Notes: generated by a model not told the origin, from the sequence alone. DNA of 64,000 bases from Winogradskyella sp. (GCA_004211785.1 SHBX01000001.1:248001-312000); one strand, 5' to 3'; positions 39,307 through 50,794 are shown, counted from the first letter of the stretch. Translations and numbers: made by a program.

Positions 39307-40464
39307 ATGAAAGAAATAAAATCAGTCGATTACGGACTTGAAAAAATATTTGAAGGAGCGCAGGATTTTTTACCACTTTTAGGAACAGACTATGTAGAGT
39401 TCTATGTAGGTAATGCAAAACAATCTGCACATTTTTATAAAACAGCATTTGGGTTTCAATCTTATGCATATAAGGGTTTAGAAACAGGTTCAAGAGATGA
39501 AGTCAGTTATGTCCTAAAACAAGATAAAATAAGAATTGTTTTAACGACCCCTCTAAATAGCAAATCGCCAGTTAATGACCATATTGTCAAACACGGTGAT
39601 GGCGTAAAAGTTGTTGCGCTTTGGGTAGATGACGCTAAAAAATCTTATGAAGAAACTACTAAACGAGGTGCTAAATCCTTTATGGAGCCAAGAGTTGAGT
39701 CCGATGATTTTGGTGAAGTAGTTAGGGCCGGAATTTATACTTACGGCGAAACAGTGCATATGTTTGTAGAGCGCAAAAACTATAAAGGGGCATTTTTACC
39801 AGGCTTTGTTGAATGGAAAAGTGATTATAATCCAGAACCTGTAGGGCTAAAATATATAGATCATATGGTTGGTAATGTAGGTTGGGGTCAAATGAACAAA
39901 TGGGTAAAGTGGTACGAAGATGTTATGGGCTTTGTTAACTTCTTATCCTTTGATGACAAGCAAATTCATACAGAATACTCAGCACTAATGAGTAAAGTAA
40001 TGAGTAATGGTAATGGGCGTATCAAGTTCCCAATAAATGAGCCAGCAAAAGCTGCTAAAAAATCTCAGATAGAAGAATATTTAGATTTTTATGAAGATTC
40101 AGGTGTACAACATATTGCTGTGGCAACAGACGATATCATTAAAACAGTAGCGCAATTAAAAGCTCGAGGTGTTGAGTTTTTACCACCACCACCGCAATCC
40201 TATTACGATATGATTCCAGAACGATTAGGTGTACATATGGATATGATGAAAGAGGATATTGCAGAACTCCAGAGACTATCAATATTAGTTGATGCTGACG
40301 AAGAAGGCTATTTATTGCAGATTTTCACTAAACCAGTTGAAGATAGACCAACTCTATTTTTTGAGATTATCCAACGGATGGGAGCACAAGGCTTTGGCGC
40401 AGGAAATTTTAAAGCCTTATTTGAGTCTATAGAGCGTGAGCAAGCCAAACGTGGCACACTATAA
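39307..40464 (+). CDS. hppD: 4-hydroxyphenylpyruvate dioxygenase
   Basis: FYVGNAKQSAHFYKTAFGFQSYAYKG; YIDHMVGNV; LLQIFTKPVEDRPTLFFEIIQRMGAQGFGAGNFKALFESIE. Confidence 0.97.
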   Translation: MKEIKSVDYGLEKIFEGAQDFLPLLGTDYVEFYVGNAKQSAHFYKTAFGFQSYAYKGLETGSRDEVSYVLKQDKIRIVLTTPLNSKSPVNDHIVKHGDGVKVVALWVDDAKKSYEETTKRGAKSFMEPRVESDDFGEVVRAGIYTYGETVHMFVERKNYKGAFLPGFVEWKSDYNPEPVGLKYIDHMVGNVGWGQMNKWVKWYEDVMGFVNFLSFDDKQIHTEYSALMSKVMSNGNGRIKFPINEPAKAAKKSQIEEYLDFYEDSGVQHIAVATDDIIKTVAQLKARGVEFLPPPPQSYYDMIPERLGVHMDMMKEDIAELQRLSILVDADEEGYLLQIFTKPVEDRPTLFFEIIQRMGAQGFGAGNFKALFESIEREQAKRGTL

Positions 40465-40528
40465 TATACAATGTTGTATTTGTTATTTATAAAAACTAAC
40501 TTTATACTTCATTGAAAAATCTAGCATT

Positions 40529-41521
40529 ATGACAAAAAAACTACTTATTCTAAGTTTAGTATTTACTTTTTTCTTTTTATCTACAAATAAAAACCAAGCC
40601 CAAACCGTACTTAATCAAGGTGAGGTCATGATTATTGGTTATTATGGGGATGGTTTGTCGCCTGAACCTAATTGCAACGAGGCCTTTGCTTTTACAAGTT
40701 ATGTAGACTTATTGCCTGGGACAGAGATTAGATTTAGCGAAGAAGATTTTGATCAATGGGGGACACCGACAGAAGGAGATTTAATTTGGACAAATAATAC
40801 TGGTAATACTATCTCAGCATTAACAGGAATAAATATTGTTACACATTCTCAAATGGCTTCTTGTGGTACAGGAGCAAGTGCTAGCATGGGAAGTATCTCT
40901 TTTCAAGGCACAGGAAGTTGGGCTTTAGGTACTTCTAACGAAGAAATATTTGTTTATCAAAGTTCAAGTTCATTAACATTAGGGACAATGATATCCGCAT
41001 TTTATACAGATGATAGTACAAGCCCAGGTCATATTCCACCAGCACCATTTTCAACTGCAAACATTATAGATTTGGAATCCTTAGATGAGGATGCAGATGT
41101 TGCTGTATATTCTGGACCAACTACATTTAGTTCATTAAATGATTTTGTGACCCAACTTACAGATGTTACTAACAACTGGAATACAGAAGATGGTGGAGGA
41201 GATAATGGTACAGATGGAGGTGTTGATTATCCTGGTAGTTTACCAAGCGGGTTTCCGCTCAGTATAGACGATAATAGCTTTGATAGAAATATAAAAGTCT
41301 ATCCAAATCCATCTAATACAGGTGGCATCACAATTTCAAATCCGGGGCTTAATATCCAAAATATAAGTATTATTGATATTAATGGCCGTGTATTAAATAG
41401 TTTTAACTATGAAGGTGTCAATCAAAACATTGAGTTAGATTTATTTTTAGCATCTGGTATATATATGTTTAAAATAACATCACACAATAAATCAACTATT
41501 AGGAAAGTTATTATAGAATAA
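40529..41521 (+). CDS. Secreted protein with T9SS type A C-terminal sorting domain
   Basis: Signal peptide; C-term IKVYPNPSNTGGITISNPGLNIQNISIIDINGRVL...LASGIYMFKITSHNKSTIRKVIIE. Confidence 0.85.
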   Translation: MTKKLLILSLVFTFFFLSTNKNQAQTVLNQGEVMIIGYYGDGLSPEPNCNEAFAFTSYVDLLPGTEIRFSEEDFDQWGTPTEGDLIWTNNTGNTISALTGINIVTHSQMASCGTGASASMGSISFQGTGSWALGTSNEEIFVYQSSSSLTLGTMISAFYTDDSTSPGHIPPAPFSTANIIDLESLDEDADVAVYSGPTTFSSLNDFVTQLTDVTNNWNTEDGGGDNGTDGGVDYPGSLPSGFPLSIDDNSFDRNIKVYPNPSNTGGITISNPGLNIQNISIIDINGRVLNSFNYEGVNQNIELDLFLASGIYMFKITSHNKSTIRKVIIE

Positions 41522-41543
41522 GACTTTCAAATAATTTTTTATG

Positions 41544-41577
41544 AGTCAAAATTCCATAGCGTATTTTGGCTTTTTTT
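41544..41577 (+). terminator. Intrinsic terminator after the T9SS protein
   Basis: AGTCAAAATtccatagcgtATTTTGGCTTTTTTT. Confidence 0.65.
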
Positions 41578-41712
41578 ATTGTGAATTTTACAAATTTATT
41601 TTTTTAACGAGAACTTAATAGTATAAATATATTTAACCTTTTGGTTTTTTTACTTTTGGAATAGTAATTGTAAATGTTAGAGTATTACTAATTAAAGTGT
41701 AGATATAAAAGT

Positions 41713-41720
41713 TACATTTG
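41713..41720 (+). promoter_or_regulatory. TACATTTG -7-like element before the DUF3108 gene
   Basis: TAnnTTTG 15 nt before the probable ATG at 41736. Confidence 0.4.
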
Positions 41721-41735
41721 CATTACAGATTTTAT

Positions 41736-42527
41736 ATGAAAAAGCGTTTACTATTTTTTGTAACTATAATTTGCCTACAGTTTGGGATAGCTCAACAAGA
41801 ATCTGCCTTCAAAAGTGGAGAATGGTTTAAGTTTCGTATGAGTTATAGTGGCTGGCTTAAGGCGGGAGAAGCAACTTTGAATATCAAAGAAAAAAGCCTA
41901 GATGGAAAGTCCGTTTACCATGTGGTAGGTAAAGGAAAAACAACAGGTGCTATAAATTGGTTTTTTAAAGTAAGAGACCGTTACGAAAGTTATTTTGATA
42001 CTAAAACTGGACTGCCATATAAGTTTATTAGAAAAATTGATGAAGGTGGCCACAAAAAGGATATTGAAATAGCTTTTGACCATGATAAGAGGAAAGCTAA
42101 AGTAAATAATAAAAAACGCAAAACTGTAAAGTCTGTCGACATTGATGCAAATGTTCAAGATTTGGTTTCAGCATTCTATTACCTAAGAAATAACTATAAT
42201 ACAGAGAGCATTAAAAAAGGTGATGTCGTAAAATTGAGTATGTTTTTTGATGAAGAAAATTATCCTTTTAAACTTAAGTTTCTGGGTCGCGAGACTATAA
42301 AAATAAAAGTAAACGGTAGTAGGATAAAGGTGAAAACACTTAAGTTTAGACCATACGTTATGGCCGGTCGTGTTTTTAAGGAAGAAGAGAGCTTAACGCT
42401 TTGGGTAAGCGCAGATGATAATAAAATACCGTTAAAGATAAAAGCAGATTTAGCAGTTGGCTCTTTACGAGCAGATTTAGAAAAATACAAAGGACTTAAA
42501 CATTCTTTTGAAGTTCAATTTGATTAA
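41736..42527 (+). CDS. DUF3108 domain exported protein (start corrected from 41718)
   Basis: MKKRLLFFVTIICLQFGIAQQESAFKSGEWFKFRMSYSGWLKAGEATLNI. Confidence 0.85.
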   Translation: MKKRLLFFVTIICLQFGIAQQESAFKSGEWFKFRMSYSGWLKAGEATLNIKEKSLDGKSVYHVVGKGKTTGAINWFFKVRDRYESYFDTKTGLPYKFIRKIDEGGHKKDIEIAFDHDKRKAKVNNKKRKTVKSVDIDANVQDLVSAFYYLRNNYNTESIKKGDVVKLSMFFDEENYPFKLKFLGRETIKIKVNGSRIKVKTLKFRPYVMAGRVFKEEESLTLWVSADDNKIPLKIKADLAVGSLRADLEKYKGLKHSFEVQFD

Positions 42528-42532
42528 AGTTT

Positions 42533-43465
42533 ATGCCAAACCAACCAGACTATTCACACATTGTAAAAGCCCTTCAAGAGAAGTATGACGGCATAGACCA
42601 AGATACAGATGATCATCTTTTAGGCTTATTATATAGTAAACCTATAACCTATTGGGATTATATCCAGACTGATGCTTTATTAGGATTACAAACGCAACGA
42701 ACTACTTTACCAGATGAGATGGTTTTTATAGCCTACCATCAAATCAATGAACTTATTTTTAAGATGATTCTTTGGGAAATCTCTCAAGTAGCTGAAAAAG
42801 AAAATCTAAAAGCAGATTTTTTTGAAAGCAAAATCATGCGCGTTTCTAGGTATTTTGATATGCTGACGACGTCTTTCAATATTATGAGAGAAGGTATGGA
42901 AGTAGAGCAGTATATGAAATTTAGATATACACTAACACCAGCAAGTGGTTTTCAAAGTGCGCAGTATCGTTTTATAGAATTTGCGTCCACAGAACTCATT
43001 AATCTTATAGATTATAGATTTAGAAAAGATATAGATAGAGATACACCATATACACATGCATTTGAACATTTGTATTGGCAAGCTGCAGGGAAAGACCATA
43101 AAACAGGTAAAAAATCGACATTACTAGTAAATTTTGAAAAACGTTATAAAGACGAGTTTTTAAGATTTATGGAAACATATAATACTAAGAACTTGTGGAC
43201 ACGCTTTAAGGAATTGCCAAAAGAAGACCAAGAAGACAGAGACTTAGTTAAAGCTATGCGACATTACGATTATACTGTGAATGTTACTTGGGTAATGGCA
43301 CATTATAATGCAGCAAAACATTATATAGAAAGTGGAATTGGAGATGGCGAAGCTACTGGAGGTAGTGATTGGAAAAAATATATGCATCCAAAATACCAGC
43401 GCCGTATTTTCTTTCCAGATTTATGGAGTGAAGAAGAATTAAAAAATTGGGGAACTAATATATAA
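42533..43465 (+). CDS. kynA: Tryptophan 2,3-dioxygenase
   Basis: YWDYIQTDALLGLQTQRTTLPDEMVFIAYHQINELIFKMILWEI; SGFQSAQYRFIEF. Confidence 0.95.
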   Translation: MPNQPDYSHIVKALQEKYDGIDQDTDDHLLGLLYSKPITYWDYIQTDALLGLQTQRTTLPDEMVFIAYHQINELIFKMILWEISQVAEKENLKADFFESKIMRVSRYFDMLTTSFNIMREGMEVEQYMKFRYTLTPASGFQSAQYRFIEFASTELINLIDYRFRKDIDRDTPYTHAFEHLYWQAAGKDHKTGKKSTLLVNFEKRYKDEFLRFMETYNTKNLWTRFKELPKEDQEDRDLVKAMRHYDYTVNVTWVMAHYNAAKHYIESGIGDGEATGGSDWKKYMHPKYQRRIFFPDLWSEEELKNWGTNI

Positions 43466-43479
43466 ACCAAGAACAATTA

Positions 43480-44769
43480 ATGCATTTTAAAAGATTACTT
43501 TGGTTAGCAGTAGTAGCTGCAACCCTTTGGACTTGTAAAGAAGATAAAGCAGAAGACATACCAGAAGAGTTAGCAGTTATTGAGGTTAAAGAAAATCTCG
43601 AATTTGGATTTAATCTCGATGACTATATCGTTAAAAGGGATACCATAAAAAGCGGAGACAGTTTTGGAGAAATTTTAGAACGTAACAATATTGGTTATCC
43701 AAAAATCTTTCAAATTGCCGAGAAAGCAAAAGACTCATTCGATATCAGAAGATTACAAGTTGGTAAGCCTTATACCTTACTTTGTGCAAAAGATAGTTTA
43801 GAAACACCAAAAAGGTTTATTTATCAGCCCAATAAAATAGAATATGTAGTTATTGATTTTCAAGATTCAATACAAGCATATATGGGTAAAAAGCCTATTA
43901 AGTACGTCGAAAAAGAAGCCTCTGGAGTTATTACGCCAGGAAGTGGAATTTCAATGGTGTTAGATAAAAAGGGATTGAGTCAGCAATTAGCCAACAAAAT
44001 GGCTAACGAAATCTATGCGTGGACTATAGATTTTAATAGACTTCAACCAGGTGATCGATTTAAAGTTATCTATACAGATAAGTATATAGACGATAGTATT
44101 TATGCAGGAGTAGATCATGTCAAAGCAGCCTATTTTGAACATAATAAAAAACCAATCTATGCTTTTGAATTTGAAACAGATAGTGTAAAAGGGATTGTTG
44201 ACTACTTTAATGAAGAAGCTAAAAACCTCAGACGCGCTTTTTTAAAGTCGCCACTCAGATTTGGCCGCGTATCTTCAAGGTATAATCTTAATAGAAGAAT
44301 TGCCTATTATGGCTACAAAAGACGCCCTCATAAAGGTACCGATTTTGCAGGACCTGTTGGGACACCAATTTTAGCTACTGCCAATGGTACTGTAACAGAG
44401 TCTACAAGACGTGGTGGTAATGGCAAATATGTAAAAATTAGACACAATGCGACATACGAAACGCAATATTTGCACATGAAAGCCCAAAAAGTAAAGAAAG
44501 GAGAATTTGTAAAACAAGGTGATGTTATAGGTTGGATAGGAATGACAGGTAATACAGGTGGTCCGCATGTCTGTTATCGTTTTTGGAAAAACGGAAAACA
44601 AGTAGATCCGTTTAAGCAAAAATTACCAGAAGCAAAACCAATTTCAGATAGCTTAAAGGTAAAATTCTTAGATTATATCATTCCAATAAAGGAACAATTA
44701 GACAATATTATTTTGGTTGAAGATTCTCTTCCTCCAGAAACTGAAGAGACACTTTCAGAGATTCAATAA
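43480..44769 (+). CDS. M23 peptidoglycan DD-metallopeptidase, lipoprotein with OapA/LysM-like N-terminal region
   Basis: Lipobox [52 protein letters not shown]. Confidence 0.93.
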   Translation: MHFKRLLWLAVVAATLWTCKEDKAEDIPEELAVIEVKENLEFGFNLDDYIVKRDTIKSGDSFGEILERNNIGYPKIFQIAEKAKDSFDIRRLQVGKPYTLLCAKDSLETPKRFIYQPNKIEYVVIDFQDSIQAYMGKKPIKYVEKEASGVITPGSGISMVLDKKGLSQQLANKMANEIYAWTIDFNRLQPGDRFKVIYTDKYIDDSIYAGVDHVKAAYFEHNKKPIYAFEFETDSVKGIVDYFNEEAKNLRRAFLKSPLRFGRVSSRYNLNRRIAYYGYKRRPHKGTDFAGPVGTPILATANGTVTESTRRGGNGKYVKIRHNATYETQYLHMKAQKVKKGEFVKQGDVIGWIGMTGNTGGPHVCYRFWKNGKQVDPFKQKLPEAKPISDSLKVKFLDYIIPIKEQLDNIILVEDSLPPETEETLSEIQ

Positions 44770-44771
44770 CT

Positions 44772-46412
44772 ATGGCATTACAAGCAACCAATCCAATAAC
44801 GACCAAAGCTTGGTCAAACCTTCAATCACATTTTTCAGAATTAAAAGATGTTCATCTTAAAGAGTTATTTAAGACCAATCCAGAACGTGCAGAAGAATTG
44901 ACTGTAATTTGGGATGATTTTTATGTCGATTTTTCAAAAAATAGAATAACCAAAGAGACAGTTGCTTTACTAATAGATTTAGCTAATGAACTAAATCTTA
45001 AAGATGCCATTTCAAAATATTTTCGAGGCGATACTATTAACCAAACAGAAGACAGAGCTGTGCTACACACAGCACTTAGAGCACCTAAAAATGCAGAGGT
45101 TTTTGTTGATGGAGAAAATGTAATTCCAGGTGTTTATGCTGTAAAGGAAAAAATTAAAAACTTTACTAGTGCAATAACTGGTGGGAGTCATAAAGGTTAT
45201 ACAGGTAAGCATATAACAGATGTTGTAAATATAGGCATAGGAGGTTCTGATTTAGGGCCAGCTATGGTTGTAGACTCACTTCAATTTTATAAAAATCACC
45301 TTAATACTCATTTTGTAAGTAATGTAGATGGTGATCACTACCAAGAAGTAGTTAAAAATTTAAACGCAGAGACTACGCTTTTTGTTATTGTATCAAAAAC
45401 GTTTACAACACAAGAAACTTTATCTAATGCAAATTCGATTAGAGATTGGTTTTTACAATCGCAGCCAAAAGAAGCTGTGGCAAATCATTTTGTAGCTGTA
45501 TCTACAAACATCGAGAGTGTTAAAGCGTTTGGTATTGATGAAGCAAATATTTTCCCAATGAAAGATTGGGTTGGCGGACGATTTTCATTGTGGAGTGCTG
45601 TTGGATTATCTATAAGTCTCGCTTTAGGTTATGATAATTTTGAAAATTTACTTAGTGGCGCTCATAAGATGGATGAGCATTTTAGAACATCTAATTTTGA
45701 AGAAAATATTCCTGTTATTTCAGCACTATTAACCATTTGGTATAATAATTTTTTTGAAGCTGAAAGTGAAGCTATAATTCCGTACACTCAGTATTTAAAT
45801 CAGTTTGCAACATACTTGCAACAAGGCATAATGGAAAGTAACGGTAAGAGTGTAGATAGAAAAGGTAAACCAGTTAATTATCAGACTGGGACTTTGATTT
45901 GGGGTGAACCAGGCACAAACTCTCAACATGCTTTTTTCCAGTTAATACACCAAGGCACTAAGCTAATTCCTACAGATTTTATAGGCTTTGTAAAATCATT
46001 ACATGGTAACAAAGACCACCATGATAAGCTCATGTCTAATTATTTTGCTCAGACTGAGGCTTTAATGAACGGTAAAACTGAGGCTGAGGTTTTAGAGGAG
46101 TTGTCTTTAAACAATACTAGTGACGAAGAAAAGAACATGCTTTTGCCTTTCAAAATTTTCGAAGGAAATAAACCAACAACTTCAATTCTAATTCAAAAGT
46201 TAACACCAGAAAGTTTAGGGAAATTGATAGCCATGTATGAGCATAAAATTTTTGTGCAAGGCATCGTCTGGAATATCTTTAGCTATGATCAATTTGGTGT
46301 TGAGCTAGGTAAAAAGTTGGCTAAAACTATTTTAGAAGATTTAAATTCGTCAGTTATTCACAATACTCATGACAGTTCTACTCAGAGTCTCATAGGGTTT
46401 TTTAAGAAATGA
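44772..46412 (+). CDS. pgi: Glucose-6-phosphate isomerase
   Basis: [48 protein letters not shown]. Confidence 0.98.
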   Translation: MALQATNPITTKAWSNLQSHFSELKDVHLKELFKTNPERAEELTVIWDDFYVDFSKNRITKETVALLIDLANELNLKDAISKYFRGDTINQTEDRAVLHTALRAPKNAEVFVDGENVIPGVYAVKEKIKNFTSAITGGSHKGYTGKHITDVVNIGIGGSDLGPAMVVDSLQFYKNHLNTHFVSNVDGDHYQEVVKNLNAETTLFVIVSKTFTTQETLSNANSIRDWFLQSQPKEAVANHFVAVSTNIESVKAFGIDEANIFPMKDWVGGRFSLWSAVGLSISLALGYDNFENLLSGAHKMDEHFRTSNFEENIPVISALLTIWYNNFFEAESEAIIPYTQYLNQFATYLQQGIMESNGKSVDRKGKPVNYQTGTLIWGEPGTNSQHAFFQLIHQGTKLIPTDFIGFVKSLHGNKDHHDKLMSNYFAQTEALMNGKTEAEVLEELSLNNTSDEEKNMLLPFKIFEGNKPTTSILIQKLTPESLGKLIAMYEHKIFVQGIVWNIFSYDQFGVELGKKLAKTILEDLNSSVIHNTHDSSTQSLIGFFKK

Positions 46413-46536
46413 TTAATATTTTGTTGAAAAATATTCAGAATTCTTAAGTTTTTAAGTGTTTTTCACTCGTCTTTTTGATTAATTTTAAATGTTAAGATTC
46501 TTAACATTTAATTAATGTTTCAACCAGCATTAGTCG

Positions 46537-46544
46537 TAATTTTG
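46537..46544 (+). promoter_or_regulatory. TAATTTTG -7-like element upstream of the TonB receptor
   Basis: TAnnTTTG 33 nt before the ATG at 46577. Confidence 0.4.
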
Positions 46545-46576
46545 CGACGTAATAAACAAAATCAACTTTATAAACA

Positions 46577-49123
46577 ATGAAAAAAATTTCACAACTTGTA
46601 CTAGTTTTTGCAGTGATGTTATTCACTACATTGACTTTTTCACAAAGTACAATTACTGGTAAAATTTTAGGTTCAGATTTTAATGGACCATTGCCAGGAG
46701 TTAACATCCTTGAAAAGGGAACTACCAATGGTACTTCAACAAACTTTGACGGGAATTTCTCAATTACTACAAAAGAAGCTTCAGGTGAATTATTAATCTC
46801 TTATGTAGGTTATGTTTCGCAAACAATTGCTTTTGATGCAAGTAAAGATTTAGGAACTATCACTATGATGGTTAGTGATGTAGGTTTAGATGAAGTAATG
46901 ATTATTGCTTCTGTAGCAGTAGATAGAAAAACACCTGTCGCTGTATCAACTGTAAAGGCAGAACAAATCGAATTAAAATTAGGAACACAAGAATTCCCAG
47001 AGGTATTAAAATCTACGCCAGGCGTATATGCTACTAAACAAGGTGGTGGATATGGAGATGGCCGTATTAACTTAAGAGGTTTTAACTCTGAGAATGTTGC
47101 TGTAATGATTAACGGTGTTCCAGTAAATGATATGGAAAACGGTCGTGTTTTCTGGAGTAACTGGGCAGGTTTAGGAGATGTTACAAGTTCTTTACAAGTG
47201 CAGAGAGGTTTAGGAGCTGCTAAAGTTGCTGTACCTTCTGTAGGAGGAACAATAAACATTATCTCTAAAACTACTGATGTTGAAGCTGGAGGAAATTTCT
47301 ATACGACTTTAGGTAACGATGGTTTCAAGAAATTTGGTGTGACTTATTCAACAGGTTTAATGGACAATGGTTTTGCAGCTACAGTTTCTGCAGCTAAAAC
47401 AGATGGTGATGGTTATGTAGATGGTACAGAGTTTAACGCAGTATCTTACTTCATCAACATATCTAAGCAAATAAACGAGAATCATAAATTAGCATTTACA
47501 GCTTTTGGTGCTAAGCAACGTCACGGCCAGAGACAAAACAGACACTCTATTGAAACATTTAGAAAGTCTGAAAGAGACATCAGATTTAACTCTGATTGGG
47601 GTTATAGGAATGGGCAAGTTACTTTTCAAGAAGATAACTTTTACCACAAACCACAAATCTCTTTAAATCACTATTGGAAGATTAATGATAAGTCTAAATT
47701 ATCTACTGCTGCATACGTATCGTTTGGTACTGGTGGAGGTGGAGGTTTCCGTGGTGTAAACAAATTTGGTTTTGACCCTTCTACAGGAATTGGAGAATAC
47801 AGAGATGGTTTATATGGACCAATTGATTTTGATAGAATTGCACAAGAAAATGAAGATTTAGGTGTTAACGGGTCTGAAACTATTTTAAGAGCTTCACGTA
47901 ATGACCATAAATGGTATGGTGTTTTATCTACTTATCAAACAGATTTAACAGATGAATTAGTTCTTTTAGGAGGCCTTGATTTTAGATATTATAAAGGGAT
48001 TCACTTCCAAGAAGTTACTGATTTATTAGGAGGTCAGTATTACCTTGATGATAGTGATGTAAATAACCCAAATAGACAAACTAGGGTTGGTGATAAAGTT
48101 AACTATGATAATGACGGTATTGTAAACTGGATTGGTGGATTTACACAACTAGAATATTCTAAAGATAAATTAGCAGCTTTCGTCTCTTTAGCAGCGTCTA
48201 ATACTGGTTATAAGCGTGTAGATCGTTTTAATTATTTAGATTCAGATCCATTACAAACTACAGGTACGTCTAACTTTTTTGGTTATGGAGCAAAAGGTGG
48301 TGCGAATTATAACTTAGACGATAATCACAACGTATTTGCCAACTTAGGATATTTTGAAAAAGCACCATTCTTTAGAGCAGTTTATCCAAGATTTAACAAT
48401 GAGGATATTAACGATGATGCTCCAAATCAAAAAATCACAAGTTTTGAGTTAGGTTATGGCTACAGAAGTGATAAGTTAACTGCCAATGTTAATGTATATC
48501 ATACAAGATGGAATGATAGAACTGAGTTTGCTTCTTTCCAGACGCAAAGTAATGAGTTAGCTTTTGTTAATATTTTAGGAGTTAATGCTATCCATAAAGG
48601 AATTGAAATAGATTTCGTTTACAGACCATGGGATAACCTAAGAATAACAGGTATGGCATCTATTGGAGATTGGAGATGGGATAATAATATAGAAGATGTT
48701 GAGATAAGAGATGAAGATCAAAATCTTGTAGATACTGTAGATATCATTATTGAAGATTTAAAAGTTGGTGATGCAGCTCAAACAACTTTTGCATTAGGAG
48801 CTAATTATGATATTGGTCCTGATACAATTTTAACTGTTGATTACAACTACTTTGCAGATTTATATTCAGATTTCGACCCTAGTGATAGAGGAACAGCTGG
48901 ACCTCAAGCATGGAAAGTGCCTGATTATGGAATTTTTGATACTGCTATGCGTCATAACTTTAAGTTTGGTAACTTTGATGCTACATTAACAGCTAGAATG
49001 AATAATGTATTCAATACAGAGTATATTGCTGACTCTCAAGACGGTGACGGAACTGCTCAAGGAGCAAGAGTATTTTACGGTTTTGGACGTACATTTAGTG
49101 TAGGTGCAAAAATTAAATTTTAA
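46577..49123 (+). CDS. TonB-dependent receptor with N-terminal carboxypeptidase-like domain
   Basis: STITGKILGSDFNGPLPGVNILEKGTTNGTSTNFDGNF; plug LRGFNSENVAVMINGVPVNDMENGRVFWSNWAGLGDV. Confidence 0.95.
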   Translation: MKKISQLVLVFAVMLFTTLTFSQSTITGKILGSDFNGPLPGVNILEKGTTNGTSTNFDGNFSITTKEASGELLISYVGYVSQTIAFDASKDLGTITMMVSDVGLDEVMIIASVAVDRKTPVAVSTVKAEQIELKLGTQEFPEVLKSTPGVYATKQGGGYGDGRINLRGFNSENVAVMINGVPVNDMENGRVFWSNWAGLGDVTSSLQVQRGLGAAKVAVPSVGGTINIISKTTDVEAGGNFYTTLGNDGFKKFGVTYSTGLMDNGFAATVSAAKTDGDGYVDGTEFNAVSYFINISKQINENHKLAFTAFGAKQRHGQRQNRHSIETFRKSERDIRFNSDWGYRNGQVTFQEDNFYHKPQISLNHYWKINDKSKLSTAAYVSFGTGGGGGFRGVNKFGFDPSTGIGEYRDGLYGPIDFDRIAQENEDLGVNGSETILRASRNDHKWYGVLSTYQTDLTDELVLLGGLDFRYYKGIHFQEVTDLLGGQYYLDDSDVNNPNRQTRVGDKVNYDNDGIVNWIGGFTQLEYSKDKLAAFVSLAASNTGYKRVDRFNYLDSDPLQTTGTSNFFGYGAKGGANYNLDDNHNVFANLGYFEKAPFFRAVYPRFNNEDINDDAPNQKITSFELGYGYRSDKLTANVNVYHTRWNDRTEFASFQTQSNELAFVNILGVNAIHKGIEIDFVYRPWDNLRITGMASIGDWRWDNNIEDVEIRDEDQNLVDTVDIIIEDLKVGDAAQTTFALGANYDIGPDTILTVDYNYFADLYSDFDPSDRGTAGPQAWKVPDYGIFDTAMRHNFKFGNFDATLTARMNNVFNTEYIADSQDGDGTAQGARVFYGFGRTFSVGAKIKF

Positions 49124-49128
49124 AAAAA

Positions 49129-50772
49129 ATGAAAATGAAAAAAATAGTTTATTTATTCGCTTTAGTGGCCATAGCTTTTACTAGCTGTAACCCACTAGAA
49201 GATATTAATGAAGAGATTGATGCAATCCCTGCCGCACCAAATGTTGGTACTTTTGAGTACACACTTATAGCAGAAGATTATGATGCGCTTATGGTCGATG
49301 GTGCATTTGTAAATGTAGATGAAGCCAAATTACTATTACCTGATTTTTTAGCTGACCTATATCCACTATATGGACAAGGGTCTTCAGTACTGGTGAACTA
49401 TAATTTGTTTTTTAGTGGTATTGACGGTGTTTCTGATTTCACAGATTCTGATATATATCAATTAACAAATGCTGATTATGCTTCTACTGGTAGTGATGCT
49501 TTTGGTTTTTATCCTAATGTTAATGCTACTGATGAGATTCCTGCTGTGTTGGATACTCAAGTTATGAGTCCAGTAGATGGTCAGTTCTTGTTAGTAGAGT
49601 ATGATCAGTACTTCGAAACGCCTACTGTTGGTATTGCTGATTTATATAGAGCTGAATTTCCTGGAGATTTCGGAAATTTTGAAGTGGTTTCTATTTCAGG
49701 ACCTGCAGATTTAGGTTGGAATGCAACAGGATCTAATGTTACAGGATCTGCCTTTAATGGTTCGTCAAACGCAATGGAAGAGTGGTTAGTTTCTCCTCAG
49801 ATAGATTTATCGAGTCAAACAAGTGTATTATTTGAAATTACTCAAGAAATTGATTTCTTTGGAGCTGATCCAGCTTCAATAGATATTATGGTTTCTACGA
49901 CTTATACTCCAGGAGGAGGCATTGATGCAATGGATTGGACTGCTTTTAGTTTTGATAAAACAGCATTTGGTTCTTTAACTACTTCTGCGGATTTAGATTT
50001 TTCAGCTTACGATGGTGAGCAAATTTATATCGCTTTTAGATATACTGCTACAGATTCTAATTCTGCAAGATGGAGACTTCAGTCTTTCGCTACAAAAGCA
50101 GTTGGTGTGTCTGGAGACACTAACGGAAAAGGTGAGTACTTTGTATTCGATGGAGGTTCTTGGGAAGCAGCAGAAGGTGTTTACTATTTAAGTGATGCAG
50201 ATTATGATTCTATGGGAGAAGAATCAGGACAACCAGGTCGTTTCAACAACTTTAGTGATTCTGTTTTACCAGAGAATTATGTACCCCAGTTCTTAGGGTT
50301 AACTTACCCATTTGCACAGGAAGGTGATGAACTATTCATAATCTACAAATACTTCTCAGGAGGTGTTTCACGCAGAGGTGACTTCTATACATTCACAAAT
50401 GGAGAATGGTTACCATTCCAAGCATCTTTACAATTTGGATTTAATGATGGTGTTTGGGTACCAGACAATACGATTAGACACGAATTAGTTACTTCGGATT
50501 ATGAATTGGTGGTTTCAGAACTTACCGGTGTTATGGGCTTTGAGGATGCTGTAGATAACTTAGATAGTTTTGGTAACTTTAAAAGAACAGGAAGTAGTGA
50601 TAGCTGGACAGATGAAATGATGTTGACTGCTGTAGGTGCAATTTTAGATAATTTAAATCCAAGTGCAGAAGAAGGACAAAAGTATGTCGTGATTGCTGAA
50701 ACTTGGGCACCAGGTAACGCAACAGAAGAGTTTGCAGTTATAAAAACTGGAGGTGAATGGGTTTATCAATAG
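49129..50772 (+). CDS. Surface lipoprotein with choice-of-anchor J-like/DUF5017-like region and repeated xLxxxDYxx motifs
   Basis: Lipobox FTSC; WLVSPQIDLSSQTSVLFEITQEIDFFG...QIYIAFRYTATDSNSARWRLQSF; repeats YTLIAEDYDAL, YQLTNADYAST, YYLSDADYDSMG, HELVTSDYELV. Confidence 0.8.
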   Translation: MKMKKIVYLFALVAIAFTSCNPLEDINEEIDAIPAAPNVGTFEYTLIAEDYDALMVDGAFVNVDEAKLLLPDFLADLYPLYGQGSSVLVNYNLFFSGIDGVSDFTDSDIYQLTNADYASTGSDAFGFYPNVNATDEIPAVLDTQVMSPVDGQFLLVEYDQYFETPTVGIADLYRAEFPGDFGNFEVVSISGPADLGWNATGSNVTGSAFNGSSNAMEEWLVSPQIDLSSQTSVLFEITQEIDFFGADPASIDIMVSTTYTPGGGIDAMDWTAFSFDKTAFGSLTTSADLDFSAYDGEQIYIAFRYTATDSNSARWRLQSFATKAVGVSGDTNGKGEYFVFDGGSWEAAEGVYYLSDADYDSMGEESGQPGRFNNFSDSVLPENYVPQFLGLTYPFAQEGDELFIIYKYFSGGVSRRGDFYTFTNGEWLPFQASLQFGFNDGVWVPDNTIRHELVTSDYELVVSELTGVMGFEDAVDNLDSFGNFKRTGSSDSWTDEMMLTAVGAILDNLNPSAEEGQKYVVIAETWAPGNATEEFAVIKTGGEWVYQ

Positions 50773-50794
50773 ATAAACAAATTACCTATAAACT

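Noticed and set aside
41718-41735. TTG start proposed by the ORF track for the DUF3108 gene
   Set aside because: This stretch overlaps a TACATTTG promoter-like box, and the ATG at 41736 starts a proper signal peptide (MKKRLLFFVTIICLQFGIAQ).
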